Shown piece after piece: positions 7,676 through 15,435 of a stretch of DNA of 32,746 nt (its first letter is position 1; the number at the start of each line of letters is the position of its first letter). Below the pieces are notes generated by a model. The model saw only the letters and a list, made by a program, of their open reading frames with translations. It did not search any database and was not told the DNA's origin. Where the stretch lies: the NCBI GenBank assembly GCA_039180865.1, contig JBCDCZ010000011.1, positions 1-32,746 on the forward strand, given 5' to 3'. Source of the DNA: JBCDCU01 sp039180865. GTDB taxonomy: Bacteria; Pseudomonadota; Alphaproteobacteria; Rhizobiales; JACESI01. The position numbers were made by a program, and so were the translations under genes.

Positions 7676-8373
7676 GTGCCCTCCCGCTCGGTGCGTGACA
7701 CCATGTGAATGGCAAGATTGAGAAGGATGGCGATGAGGATCAGAACAATGCCGAGGGCAAGGGCGAGGGCGAAGTCGCCCTTGCCCGTTTCGAGAGCAAT
7801 CGCGGTCGTCAGCACCCGGGTCGCGTGATCGATGTTCCCGCCGACAATCATAATCGCACCGACTTCACCAATGGCGCGCCCGAACCCGGCGAGAACAGCG
7901 GTCAAAAGCGCGCGCCGCGCATCCCACAGCAATGTCGAGACTCTTTGCGTGCGTGACGTTCCAAGCGAGATCAAAAGGTCGTGGTAGTTCGCCCAAAGAT
8001 CGCGCACCGACTGGTGGGTAATCGAAATCAGGATTGGCAGAATGATAATAACCTGGGCGATCACCATGGCTGTCGGCGTGAACAGGAGATTGAGAACCCC
8101 GAAGGGCCCCGACCGCGAAAGAAGAATATAAACAACAAGGCCGACAACGACGGGCGGCAATCCCATCAGCGCATTGATGAGCGCGATCACATAGCGCCGA
8201 AAGCGGAATCGGCTGACGGCAAGCCACGCTCCCACCGGAAGACCGATCGCTGCTGCAACAATCACAGCCGTCACGGTCACCTGCAGCGAGCGTAAAACGA
8301 TTTCGATGAGATCTGGATCAAGACTGACGAGCAGCCTAAAGGCCTGCGCGAACGCTGCCACAATGTCGTTCAT
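7669..8373 (-). CDS. tupB: Tungstate ABC transporter permease TupB
   Basis: This 234-residue inner-membrane permease has about five or six hydrophobic segments. An EAA-type loop (S-L-G-T-S-R-T-Q-R at about 138, then G-F-G-R-A-I-G-E-V-G-A-I-M-I-V-G-G-N-I) contacts the ATPase. The V-G-G-N-I motif and the absence of a ModB-like layout match TupB. It is the first tup gene. The cytochrome c gene ends only 26 bases upstream on the same strand, so the two may share a transcript. No strong ribosome site is visible at its ATG. Confidence 0.88.
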   Translation of the reverse strand: MNDIVAAFAQAFRLLVSLDPDLIEIVLRSLQVTVTAVIVAAAIGLPVGAWLAVSRFRFRRYVIALINALMGLPPVVVGLVVYILLSRSGPFGVLNLLFTPTAMVIAQVIIILPILISITHQSVRDLWANYHDLLISLGTSRTQRVSTLLWDARRALLTAVLAGFGRAIGEVGAIMIVGGNIDHATRVLTTAIALETGKGDFALALALGIVLILIAILLNLAIHMVSRTEREGTW

Positions 8374-8399
8374 GAGCGTCTGGACATAAACTCAGCCGG

Positions 8400-8804
8400 T
8401 TACTTCGCCTTCTTCAGGGTTCCAGCGAAGGCCGTCAAGGCGGCAACATCATCATGCTTAAGGGTTATCGGCACGATCGAGGGCGGAAACCCGTCGAGAT
8501 CCTCATCTTCTGAGCCCTCGAGCCGAATAACAGACGGGTGGGGGAGACGGGCGTGGAAGGATTCAAAACGCTCCTGCCAATCCTCCAGCGCATTGACCAT
8601 CATCTGAAAAGACGGTGTGGAAGAAATGCCGCCTCGTGGATTGATGTCGCCAACGATATGACAGCGTGTGCAGTGTTCGGCGGCGATGTCGCGCCCCGAT
8701 TTGATCAGGCTTTCATTGGCGGAGACATTTGCAGACACGGATAGCCCAGCCACGAAGGCGATCATTGGAGCCCATGGTACGTACTTAAAAAAGATCCGTG
8801 CCAT
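8400..8804 (-). CDS. Small exported monoheme cytochrome c
   Basis: This is a 134-residue protein. I chose the ATG at 8804 because GGAGGAGGGG lies just upstream; a longer frame to 8888 lacks a site. A hydrophobic export signal covers about residues 8-29 (ending V-S-A). The heme motif C45-T-R-C-H49 follows. Beyond it the sequence lacks an obvious cytochrome c methionine-ligand loop, although T-P-S-F-Q-M-M around residue 68 is a candidate. The region F-P-P-S-I-V-P-I-T-L-K-H-D-D-V-A-A-L is typical of a small class I cytochrome C-terminal helix. The acidic insert E-G-S-E-D-E-D-L-D-G is unusual. It would need the Ccm system encoded at 9704-15379. The partner enzyme is unknown, and its position ahead of tupB suggests a link to a W/Mo enzyme. 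Confidence 0.8.
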   Translation of the reverse strand: MARIFFKYVPWAPMIAFVAGLSVSANVSANESLIKSGRDIAAEHCTRCHIVGDINPRGGISSTPSFQMMVNALEDWQERFESFHARLPHPSVIRLEGSEDEDLDGFPPSIVPITLKHDDVAALTAFAGTLKKAK

Positions 8805-8860
8805 AGCCCCTCCTCCAAGACCATTGAACGGTGCCAGCGCAATCCGGCTAGCGGACGCCC

Positions 8861-8888
8861 ACACTAAACTCTGCATGACTGGCGTCAA
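8861..8888 (-). promoter_or_regulatory. Candidate promoter for cytochrome c / tup genes
   Basis: On the minus strand TTGACG (8888-8883) is followed after 16 bases by TAGTGT (8866-8861), a possible -35/-10 pair about 57 bases before the cytochrome c start. The -35 is good and the -10 is weak. It lies just after a hairpin that could end the upstream gene, which fits a transcription unit boundary. Confidence 0.35.
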
Positions 8889-8918
8889 GGTACGGACGGT
8901 GAGCGCTCCGTTCCGACC
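8889..8918 (-). terminator. Possible terminator hairpin at end of glutamine amidotransferase gene
   Basis: GGT-CGGA-CGG (8889-8899, one bulged A) pairs with CCG-TCCG-ACC (8908-8918, one bulged T) around an 8-base loop. It overlaps the amidotransferase stop codon on the minus strand. There is no U tract, so intrinsic termination would be weak. Confidence 0.3.
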
Positions 8919-9604
8919 TAAGAGAGAAACTTGCGAATATGGCCAGCGACGGCCGCGTTAGCGGTCTCACGACCAAGTTGACCAATAGCCCGATCTGCAA
9001 TTTCGACTGGAAACGACAGATCGCGCCTGAGTTCGATGAGATCGCGCATGAACCCAGCATCGAATTCCGGATGCGCCTGAAGTGTCAACGCCGCATTGCC
9101 ATAGGATATCGCAGCATTTCGACAAAATTCAGATTGGCCGATGACCCTAGCCTCCGGAGGGAGGCTCACAACCTGGTCCTGGTGGACTGCATGGAGTGAA
9201 AACGCCTCAGGCCCATTTCCAAAGTCGATGTCATAGTTCTGGACCCCAAGCCCCCAACCGCCAGAAAACTTCTCAACTTTACCGCCGAGCGCCTGTGCGA
9301 CGATCTGGTGACCGAAACAGATGCCAACCTGTGGAATCTCCATGCGGTAAGCTTCACGGATGAGGTTTTCGAGGGGTGGGATAAAGGCATGATCCTCGTA
9401 GGCACCATGCGCGGAACCGCTCAACACATAGCCATCGCAAACATCGATCGACGCGGGAAACTCGCCATCAACGACACGATACGCTTCGTAGCTGAAGCCA
9501 TCCTCGCCGAGGAGCGCACGATAGAGCCGGTCATATTCGCCGTGCCGCTCAACCAGACCTTCGCGCATGTGGCCACAGACCAGAATTCCGATTGTCTTCT
9601 TCAT
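8918..9604 (-). CDS. Class I glutamine amidotransferase-like protein
   Basis: This 228-residue cytosolic protein has the class I glutamine amidotransferase triad. The nucleophile is C96 in G-I-C-F-G-H-Q, and H178 and E180 lie in A-H-P-E-F. V-L-S-G-S-A-H-G-A-Y at about 60 forms the usual oxyanion-side loop. It is a stand-alone domain, similar to proteins annotated as GMP synthase-like or gamma-glutamyl hydrolase-like amidotransferases. No synthetase partner is adjacent, so the ammonia acceptor or gamma-glutamyl substrate is unknown. It is divergent from ccmA across 99 bases and ends at a possible hairpin before the cytochrome c gene. Confidence 0.8.
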   Translation of the reverse strand: MKKTIGILVCGHMREGLVERHGEYDRLYRALLGEDGFSYEAYRVVDGEFPASIDVCDGYVLSGSAHGAYEDHAFIPPLENLIREAYRMEIPQVGICFGHQIVAQALGGKVEKFSGGWGLGVQNYDIDFGNGPEAFSLHAVHQDQVVSLPPEARVIGQSEFCRNAAISYGNAALTLQAHPEFDAGFMRDLIELRRDLSFPVEIADRAIGQLGRETANAAVAGHIRKFLS

Positions 9605-9703
9605 CGCTGTTTCGCTATTCCTTCGCCCCTGATTGCAGGCCGTTTTGCGTTTTGAAATATCACCGTATAGAACGCCATCAGATGGGTTGGATAATTAGCC
9701 GAA
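9605..9703. promoter_or_regulatory. Divergent spacer between amidotransferase gene and ccmA
   Basis: These 99 bases should hold promoters for both genes. The part near ccmA is AT-rich (GGATAATTAGCC), but I cannot define a full -35/-10 pair. No strong ribosome site precedes ccmA. Confidence 0.4.
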
Positions 9704-10384
9704 ATGACGCGTAACGACGAGAGCGAATTGACGCTTCATGTGGATGGCCTTGCCTGCCGCCGTGGAAGTCGTTTGCTATTCAAGGACCTTAGCTTCACGC
9801 TAATGTCCGGTCATTTCCTTGCGATTACCGGCCGCAACGGTATCGGCAAATCGAGCCTGCTTCGCCTTCTGTGTGGATTTCTTCAAGCCGAAGCTGGCTC
9901 CGTAAGCCTTTCAGCGGCGGATAGCAGCCTTCATGACCTCCCGGATTTTGTTCACTATCTCGGCCACCGAAATGCATTAAAGCCTGCGCTCAGCGTTTAT
10001 GAGAATCTCGATTTCTGGCGCCGCTTCAGCGATGCGCCCGGCCTAGCGCCCGAAGCAGCTCTTAGAGCCGTACAACTGGAGGCGCTTTCCAATCTCCCAG
10101 CAGGTGTCCTCTCGGCCGGGCAATCCCGCCGTGTCGCCTTTGCAAGGCTTCTTGTCAGCCGCCGCCCCCTTTGGCTTCTTGATGAGCCGACTGCTGCTTT
10201 GGACAAAGCATCCGACCAACTGATCGGCAAGCTGATCTCGGATCATGTAAACGACGGGGGCTTTGTCATCGCCGCAACCCATTTGCCTCTGACGCTTCAA
10301 ATCGAAGATGAGCGCCGCGCATCCTTTGATCTCGGTGATTATGCTGCGAACACCGCACCACTCAGTCCGGGGGTGTTCGGGTGA
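9704..10384 (+). CDS. ccmA: Heme exporter ATP-binding protein CcmA
   Basis: This 226-residue ABC ATPase has Walker A (G-R-N-G-I-G-K-S-S, about residue 44), the signature L-S-A-G-Q-S-R-R-V-A-F-A-R-L, Walker B (L-W-L-L-D-E-P-T-A-A-L-D) and the switch histidine in A-T-H. The short form and the L-S-A-G-Q signature are typical of CcmA. With CcmB it forms the ABC module that releases heme-loaded CcmE during cytochrome c maturation. Its stop overlaps the ccmB start (GTGA). Confidence 0.93.
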   Translation: MTRNDESELTLHVDGLACRRGSRLLFKDLSFTLMSGHFLAITGRNGIGKSSLLRLLCGFLQAEAGSVSLSAADSSLHDLPDFVHYLGHRNALKPALSVYENLDFWRRFSDAPGLAPEAALRAVQLEALSNLPAGVLSAGQSRRVAFARLLVSRRPLWLLDEPTAALDKASDQLIGKLISDHVNDGGFVIAATHLPLTLQIEDERRASFDLGDYAANTAPLSPGVFG

Positions 10385-11049
10385 CCGGGCTTTCCGCCCT
10401 CTTCGTCAATGAGATAAAGCTTGCCGTTAAATCCGGTGGCAGCGCGATGACGGGCGTCATCTTCTTCCTGTCACTGGTCACCATCGTTCCCTTTGCCATC
10501 GGACCGGATCTTGAGCTTTTGTCGCGCATCGGACCGGCGATCCTGTGGATCGGGACGCTGCTTGCAACACTCCTGGGGCTCGACCGGCTTTTTCGTAATG
10601 ACGTGGAAGACGGAACCTTCGATCTTCACCGTCTTTCCGGCGAGCCACTGGAACTCATCGTCTTCGTTAAAGGCGTCGCCCACTTCGTGACAACCGCATT
10701 GCCGCTTGTCGTCAGTGCCCCCCTTTTCGGGCTCTTCCTCAATATGGATGGAGATGCAATCCTCGCGACCGCGCTGACGCTTCTCATCGGCAGCCCTGCG
10801 CTTACCTTTCTCGGAGCGATCGGGGCAGCGCTCACTGTCGGACTGTCTCGCGGCGGTCTTTTGCTGCCGATCCTGATCCTGCCGCTTACGATCCCGGTCC
10901 TGATCTTCGGGGTTGCGGCAAGCTACGCCTATACCGACCCGCTCCTCGGCTTCAGGACGCCGGTTCTGCTGCTTGGCGCGATGACGCTTTTTTCGCTTGT
11001 CCTCTCACCGATTGCGTCAGCCTGGGCCTTGCGGCTCAACAGCGACTGA
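10381..11049 (+). CDS. ccmB: Heme exporter membrane protein CcmB
   Basis: This 222-residue inner-membrane protein has about six hydrophobic segments and starts at a GTG overlapping ccmA by 4 bases. The N-terminus (F-V-N-E-I-K-L-A-V-K-S-G-G) and the segment D-R-L-F-R-N-D-V-E-D-G-T-F-D-L are CcmB hallmarks. It works with CcmA. It ends 12 bases from the convergent ccmH stop, leaving no room for ccmC, ccmD or ccmG, which usually follow it. Confidence 0.92.
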   Translation: MTGLSALFVNEIKLAVKSGGSAMTGVIFFLSLVTIVPFAIGPDLELLSRIGPAILWIGTLLATLLGLDRLFRNDVEDGTFDLHRLSGEPLELIVFVKGVAHFVTTALPLVVSAPLFGLFLNMDGDAILATALTLLIGSPALTFLGAIGAALTVGLSRGGLLLPILILPLTIPVLIFGVAASYAYTDPLLGFRTPVLLLGAMTLFSLVLSPIASAWALRLNSD

Positions 11050-11061
11050 TATCCAAGGGTC

Positions 11062-11550
11062 TTAATCGGAGGGTCCCGGTTTTTCCCGCTCAAGGAGTTC
11101 CTGGAGCGCCTTTTCCTCGTCCGCGTTGAGAGCAGTCGAAGCGGTAGAGGCAGTCTGAGTCCTGCGGCGTCGAAGCATAATGTAGCCGACACCAACGAGT
11201 AGGATTGCAAACGGGCTCAGCCAGAGAACCAAAGTGTGAGCTGCGAAGCGCGGTCTCAGGAGGACGAATTCGCCATACCGCGCGACCAGAAAGTCTAGGA
11301 CTTCATCATCCGTATCGCCTGCGACCAGACGCTCACGCACAAGCACTCGAAGGTCGCGTGCGAGTTCTGCTTCAGAGGCATCGATCGATTCATTCTGACA
11401 GACAAGACAGCGCAACTCCGCCGAAAGCGCACGCGCGCGCGCCTCAAGAGCCGGGTCGTCGAGCCGCTCATTGGGATTGACGGCCAATGCTGGAAGCGGC
11501 GCAGTTGCGAGCGCGCAGAGAAGAGCAATGACGATCTTAAGACGCATCAT
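11062..11550 (-). CDS. ccmH: Cytochrome c maturation thiol oxidoreductase CcmH/CycL
   Basis: This 162-residue protein has a signal peptide (to about residue 23), the redox motif L-R-C48-L-V-C51-Q in a periplasmic three-helix domain, one membrane helix at about 108-127 and a short cytoplasmic tail. It reduces the apocytochrome CxxCH thiols and works with CcmF and CcmI in heme ligation. It is the short form: the TPR part is a separate protein (CcmI). Its ATG overlaps the ccmF stop by 4 bases, so it is the last gene of ccmIEFH. Confidence 0.93.
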   Translation of the reverse strand: MMRLKIVIALLCALATAPLPALAVNPNERLDDPALEARARALSAELRCLVCQNESIDASEAELARDLRVLVRERLVAGDTDDEVLDFLVARYGEFVLLRPRFAAHTLVLWLSPFAILLVGVGYIMLRRRRTQTASTASTALNADEEKALQELLEREKPGPSD

Positions 11551-13541
11551 TCTGCTGCTCCGACCGGGGCAGTATCAGTGCGTTGTCTTACCCGTTTTTC
11601 GGGAACACCGATCCTCAATCTTCGGTCGGCAAGCGAGACCATTCCGCCAATGAACATGAAGATCGTGCCGATCCAGATTAGAGTCACATAGGGCTTGTAA
11701 TAGGCCCGGACCACCGCGGTTTTGTCCGCCTTCACGTCGCCAAGCGAAATATAGACCTGTGAGAAGCCCACCGTTCTAATCGCCGATTCCGTTGTCGGGA
11801 AATTGCGCGCCGGATAAACGCGCTTGGACGGCTTCATTTCACCCAGCACTTTGTTCCCATAGCGCACTGTGAAGTACCCGACGTCTTCCCGGAAATTGAA
11901 CCGCTCGGCGGATCTGACGTCATCAAAGGTCATCACATATCCCGCCGTCTCGATCGTCTCGCCGGGACGCATCTCTTGAAGGACTTCGGTCCCGTAAGCC
12001 GTCACCGAGACCGCGCCAAGAACGGTAATCCCCATACCTGCATGGCCAAGGGCCGCACCAAAGGTCGCGCGAGGAAGATTCTTGAAGCGACGCCATGCCT
12101 CTGACGGGGTCGCCTCAAATGCTTTGGAGCGATAAAGAAGCTCTGCTACGGCACCAAGCACGATCCAGACGCCGAGCCCTATCCCCAGCGGTGCGAGGAC
12201 CGGTCCCCCGAACTGAACCCAGTACATGAACAACGTCGCTGCTATCGCACATGCGAACACCACCATGAGGCGTTGGCTTACCGCGAAGAGGTCGCCGCGT
12301 TTCCATGCGAGGAACGGTCCATAGGGAATTGCAAACAATAGCGGGATCGCAATCGGCACCATTGTCAGATTGAAGAAGGGCGGCCCGACGGAAATCTTCT
12401 GATCAGTGATCCACTCATAAAAGAGCGGGTAGAGCGTTCCGATCAGCACAGTGGCCGTACACGCTGACAGGATGAGGTTGTTGAAGACGAGCGCGCCTTC
12501 CCGGCTGATCGGCTGGAAGACGCCCCCTTCGGACAGTTCCCGCGCGCGCAATGCAAAGAGCGAGAGGGATCCGCCGATAAAGACAACCAGAATGAGCAGA
12601 ATAAAAAGGCCGCGTTCCGGGTCGGTCGCGAAGGAATGCACTGACGTGAGCAACCCGGAGCGCACGATAAAGGTGCCGAGCAGGCTCAGCGAGAAGGTGA
12701 GGATCGCCAGAAGCACTGTCCAGACACGCAGTGCGTTCCGCTTTTCGACGACGATTGCAGAGTGGAGCAAAGCCGTTCCGGCAAGCCACGGCATGAAGCT
12801 TGCGTTTTCGACCGGATCCCAGAACCACCAACCGCCCCAGCCAAGCTCGTAGTAAGCCCAGTAAGAGCCCATGGAGATACCGATTGTCAGGAACATCCAG
12901 GCGAGCAGCGCCCAGGGTCGCACCCATCTGGCCCATGCGCTGTCGAGACGGCCCTCAATGAGGGCCGCAACGGCAAGGGAGAAGGTGATCGAGAAGCCAA
13001 CGTAACCAATGTAGAGAAGCGGCGGATGGATCGCGAGGCCGATATCCTGCAGGAGCGGGTTGAGGTCATTGCCTTCAAGCGGTGCCGGATCGAGACGCCA
13101 GAACGGGTTCGACGTTTTCAGCATGAACAGAAGGAAGGCAACTGAAATCCAGGCCTGAACGCCAAGCACATTGGCCTTGAGGGTGAGCGGCAGATTACGG
13201 CCAAAGGCAGCCACAAGCGCTGAAAAGAGCGTCAGGATCAGAACCCACAAGAGGAGCGATCCTTCGTGATTACCCCATGTCCCCGTGATCTTGTAGATCA
13301 TCGGCTTCAGCGTGTGAGAGTTTTCATAGACGTTGCGCACCGAGAAATCAGAGACGACATAAGCGTTTATGAGACAGGCGAAAGAAAAGGTAACGAGAAG
13401 AAATTGGGCGAGCGACAACGGGCTTGCGGTCGCCATCAGCATCGCATCGCCGCGACGGGCCCCGACAATCGGAACAACGGACTGAACAAGCGCAAGCACC
13501 AGCGCGAGAATGAGGGCAAAATGTCCGAGTTCTGCTGTCAC
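11547..13541 (-). CDS. ccmF: Cytochrome c heme lyase subunit CcmF
   Basis: This 664-residue polytopic membrane protein has the tryptophan-rich WWD motif W-G-G-W-W-F-W-D-P-V-E-N-A-S-F-M-P-W-L near residue 235. Earlier segments W-G-N-H-E-G-S-L-L-L-W and H-P-P-L-L-Y-I-G-Y are also typical. The late periplasmic domain (P-S-K-R-V-Y-P, about residue 595) is a CcmF feature. Together with CcmH and CcmI it attaches heme from CcmE to apocytochromes. The start is a GTG with AGGAGA about 7 bases upstream. An 80-base gap separates it from ccmE, and it overlaps ccmH. Confidence 0.95.
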   Translation of the reverse strand: MTAELGHFALILALVLALVQSVVPIVGARRGDAMLMATASPLSLAQFLLVTFSFACLINAYVVSDFSVRNVYENSHTLKPMIYKITGTWGNHEGSLLLWVLILTLFSALVAAFGRNLPLTLKANVLGVQAWISVAFLLFMLKTSNPFWRLDPAPLEGNDLNPLLQDIGLAIHPPLLYIGYVGFSITFSLAVAALIEGRLDSAWARWVRPWALLAWMFLTIGISMGSYWAYYELGWGGWWFWDPVENASFMPWLAGTALLHSAIVVEKRNALRVWTVLLAILTFSLSLLGTFIVRSGLLTSVHSFATDPERGLFILLILVVFIGGSLSLFALRARELSEGGVFQPISREGALVFNNLILSACTATVLIGTLYPLFYEWITDQKISVGPPFFNLTMVPIAIPLLFAIPYGPFLAWKRGDLFAVSQRLMVVFACAIAATLFMYWVQFGGPVLAPLGIGLGVWIVLGAVAELLYRSKAFEATPSEAWRRFKNLPRATFGAALGHAGMGITVLGAVSVTAYGTEVLQEMRPGETIETAGYVMTFDDVRSAERFNFREDVGYFTVRYGNKVLGEMKPSKRVYPARNFPTTESAIRTVGFSQVYISLGDVKADKTAVVRAYYKPYVTLIWIGTIFMFIGGMVSLADRRLRIGVPEKRVRQRTDTAPVGAAE

Positions 13542-13621
13542 TCTGTCTTCTCCTGGTAAGAGGGTCGCTTAAATTTTCTCGCGCCACTAGCGCCTGACAC
13601 GCCGCGCGATCGAGCCTAGCG

Positions 13622-14101
13622 TTAATTGGTGGGTGGAAGCGGCTCGCCAGGCTTCCAAACCCCCTGCTGCTTCAAGGCTTCAGCCACCTCTTTGGGTACA
13701 TAATTCTCATCATGCTTGGCAAGAACGGTGTCGGCGACAAAAACGCCTTCCGGGCTGACACTGCCTTCTAGAACGACACCCTGTCCCTCGCGGAAGAGAT
13801 CTGGAACGATACCGCCATAGGTGGCTGGAAGGTCATTAGCGGAATCCGTGACAACGAATTCATGTCCGGTCCCGGTGCGCTTCCAACTTCCCTCTTTAAC
13901 AAGGCCACCGACACGCAATCGCACACCCGGCCCAATACCTTCATTGGCAATGTCAGATGGTGACTTGAAGAGCGCAATTTGATCGTCGAGCGCTGTCAGA
14001 ACAAGCGCCATCGCGGCAACAAGGACAACACCAACAGCACCAATCAGAAAAAGACGACGCTGTTTTTTACCCTTTTTGATCATGGTCCCCGTTTGTGTCA
14101 T
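13622..14101 (-). CDS. ccmE: Periplasmic heme chaperone CcmE
   Basis: This 159-residue membrane-anchored protein binds heme covalently during cytochrome c maturation. The N-terminal basic stretch and one membrane helix (about residues 17-37) precede an OB-fold domain. The heme-binding histidine H130 lies in L-A-K-H-D-E-N-Y, with Y134. The C-terminal tail is flexible and ends with prolines. The start is uncertain: ATG at 14101 follows AAAGGGG, while ATG at 14083 (M-I-K-K-G-K-K-Q-R-R) is the other option. It lies between ccmI and ccmF in standard order. Confidence 0.93.
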   Translation of the reverse strand: MTQTGTMIKKGKKQRRLFLIGAVGVVLVAAMALVLTALDDQIALFKSPSDIANEGIGPGVRLRVGGLVKEGSWKRTGTGHEFVVTDSANDLPATYGGIVPDLFREGQGVVLEGSVSPEGVFVADTVLAKHDENYVPKEVAEALKQQGVWKPGEPLPPTN

Positions 14102-14179
14102 CGGCCCCTTTGTCTCAAATACCCGCGTATTTTCCCAACCTACCACGCCCTTGCTAGAAGGTCGCGCATAAGGATACCA

Positions 14180-15379
14180 TTAGAGCGCATACTGCTCCGC
14201 CAACTGGTCAAGGGCGCGATTTTCCTCGTCGCGACCTGCAAAGGCGGTACGGGCGCGTTCAAGGGCCGCTTTCGCCTTTTCCGGTGATTCCAGAACCATA
14301 TAGGCCTGAATGAGGCGCATCCAACCGACGAAATCATCCGGTGCGGCTTCTAGCCGCTCGGCGAGACGACCAACCATCCCCTCGATGAAAGCCCTCTGTT
14401 CTTCCGGGCTCATTTGTTCAACGGCTTCAATGTCCTCCTGGGTCGGCCCGCGCGGGGCACTCCCGTCATTCGCTGTCTCACGATCCCCAGCGCTTTCCGG
14501 TGTATTGGGTGGGCCATTTTTGACGAATTCCAGTGAATCGCGCGCAGATTGGAGCCAGGGCGGATTCTCTTCTTCATAACGGGCAATCAGTGTTTCCCAT
14601 GCCGTTATCGCTTCTTCGCGCTGTCCCTGCTGGGAAAGGGCGAGTGCCTCGAAGAAGAAACTCGACGGATCATTGGGATCGTTCTTCTGGGCTTCGCGGA
14701 AGAGCTCCAATGCTTCTTCCGTGACCCTTCCATTGTTGTTGCGCGCTATGATCTGCCCGAGATTCGTCTGAACATTTGCAAGAACGGCGGTATCTTCAAC
14801 ACCGATGTTCAGAATCTGACGATAGGCATCTTCCGCTTCCGCAAACCGGTTAAGCCGTGCGTAAACGGGCGCCATTCTGAGCCACGCCTCAAGGTCATTC
14901 GGATGACGCGCCAGATGATCGGCGGCCTGCGCGAGCAATGTCTCTATATTGTCGGTCTCAGGAAGCGAAGGCGCGGTACGGGAGGCTACCGGCTGATCGG
15001 ACAAACCCGGTGCGCCAATGAAAGAATAAAGCCCGAGCCCCGATATCGGGATGAGTGCAATCAGCAAAACGACTACAAACCGGTGCGACGTCGCCGTCGC
15101 AAACGGTGATGTACTGTCTTCCTCGCGTTCGAGTGCGAGAAGGCGCCGACCGACTTCTGCTCTCGCCGCTTTCGCTTCCCGCTCACTGATCATTCCATCA
15201 TCAAGATCGCGGGAAATTTCCGAAAGCTGATCGAGAAACACCTGACGTAGACCAGCCACGGTCTCATCGGCCTCCGGAGCCGATTTGCGCAAAAACGGCC
15301 AGATCGCCGCGGCGGTTCCACCTGCCGAAAAAATAGCTGCCACAATCCAGAAAATGAAAGGGGCATCAGTCAGATTCAC
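14180..15379 (-). CDS. ccmI: Cytochrome c maturation protein CcmI/CycH
   Basis: This 399-residue protein starts at a GTG with GAGGAG upstream. Two membrane segments lie at about residues 7-29 and 100-120, flanking a cytoplasmic loop with the typical F-L-D-Q-L-S-E-I-x-R-D-L-D-D-G-M-I-S-x2-E segment. A periplasmic TPR region follows (about 155-280), then a second set of repeats at the end. CcmI holds the apocytochrome C-terminal helix for the CcmFH lyase. It heads the ccmI-E-F-H operon. An alanine/proline-rich linker near 285-310 separates the two TPR groups. Confidence 0.9.
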   Translation of the reverse strand: MNLTDAPFIFWIVAAIFSAGGTAAAIWPFLRKSAPEADETVAGLRQVFLDQLSEISRDLDDGMISEREAKAARAEVGRRLLALEREEDSTSPFATATSHRFVVVLLIALIPISGLGLYSFIGAPGLSDQPVASRTAPSLPETDNIETLLAQAADHLARHPNDLEAWLRMAPVYARLNRFAEAEDAYRQILNIGVEDTAVLANVQTNLGQIIARNNNGRVTEEALELFREAQKNDPNDPSSFFFEALALSQQGQREEAITAWETLIARYEEENPPWLQSARDSLEFVKNGPPNTPESAGDRETANDGSAPRGPTQEDIEAVEQMSPEEQRAFIEGMVGRLAERLEAAPDDFVGWMRLIQAYMVLESPEKAKAALERARTAFAGRDEENRALDQLAEQYAL

Positions 15380-15435
15380 GTATCACTCCTCGTCCCGCTC
15401 GTTGCGGTTCAATGCGCGCAGCTCTCTCAAGACGC

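Noticed and set aside
6118..8373. Molybdate transporter modABC
   Set aside because: The binding protein has TupA signatures (VGTGQAL, MYNDFVFIGP) and the ATPase lacks the ModC C-terminal MOP domain.
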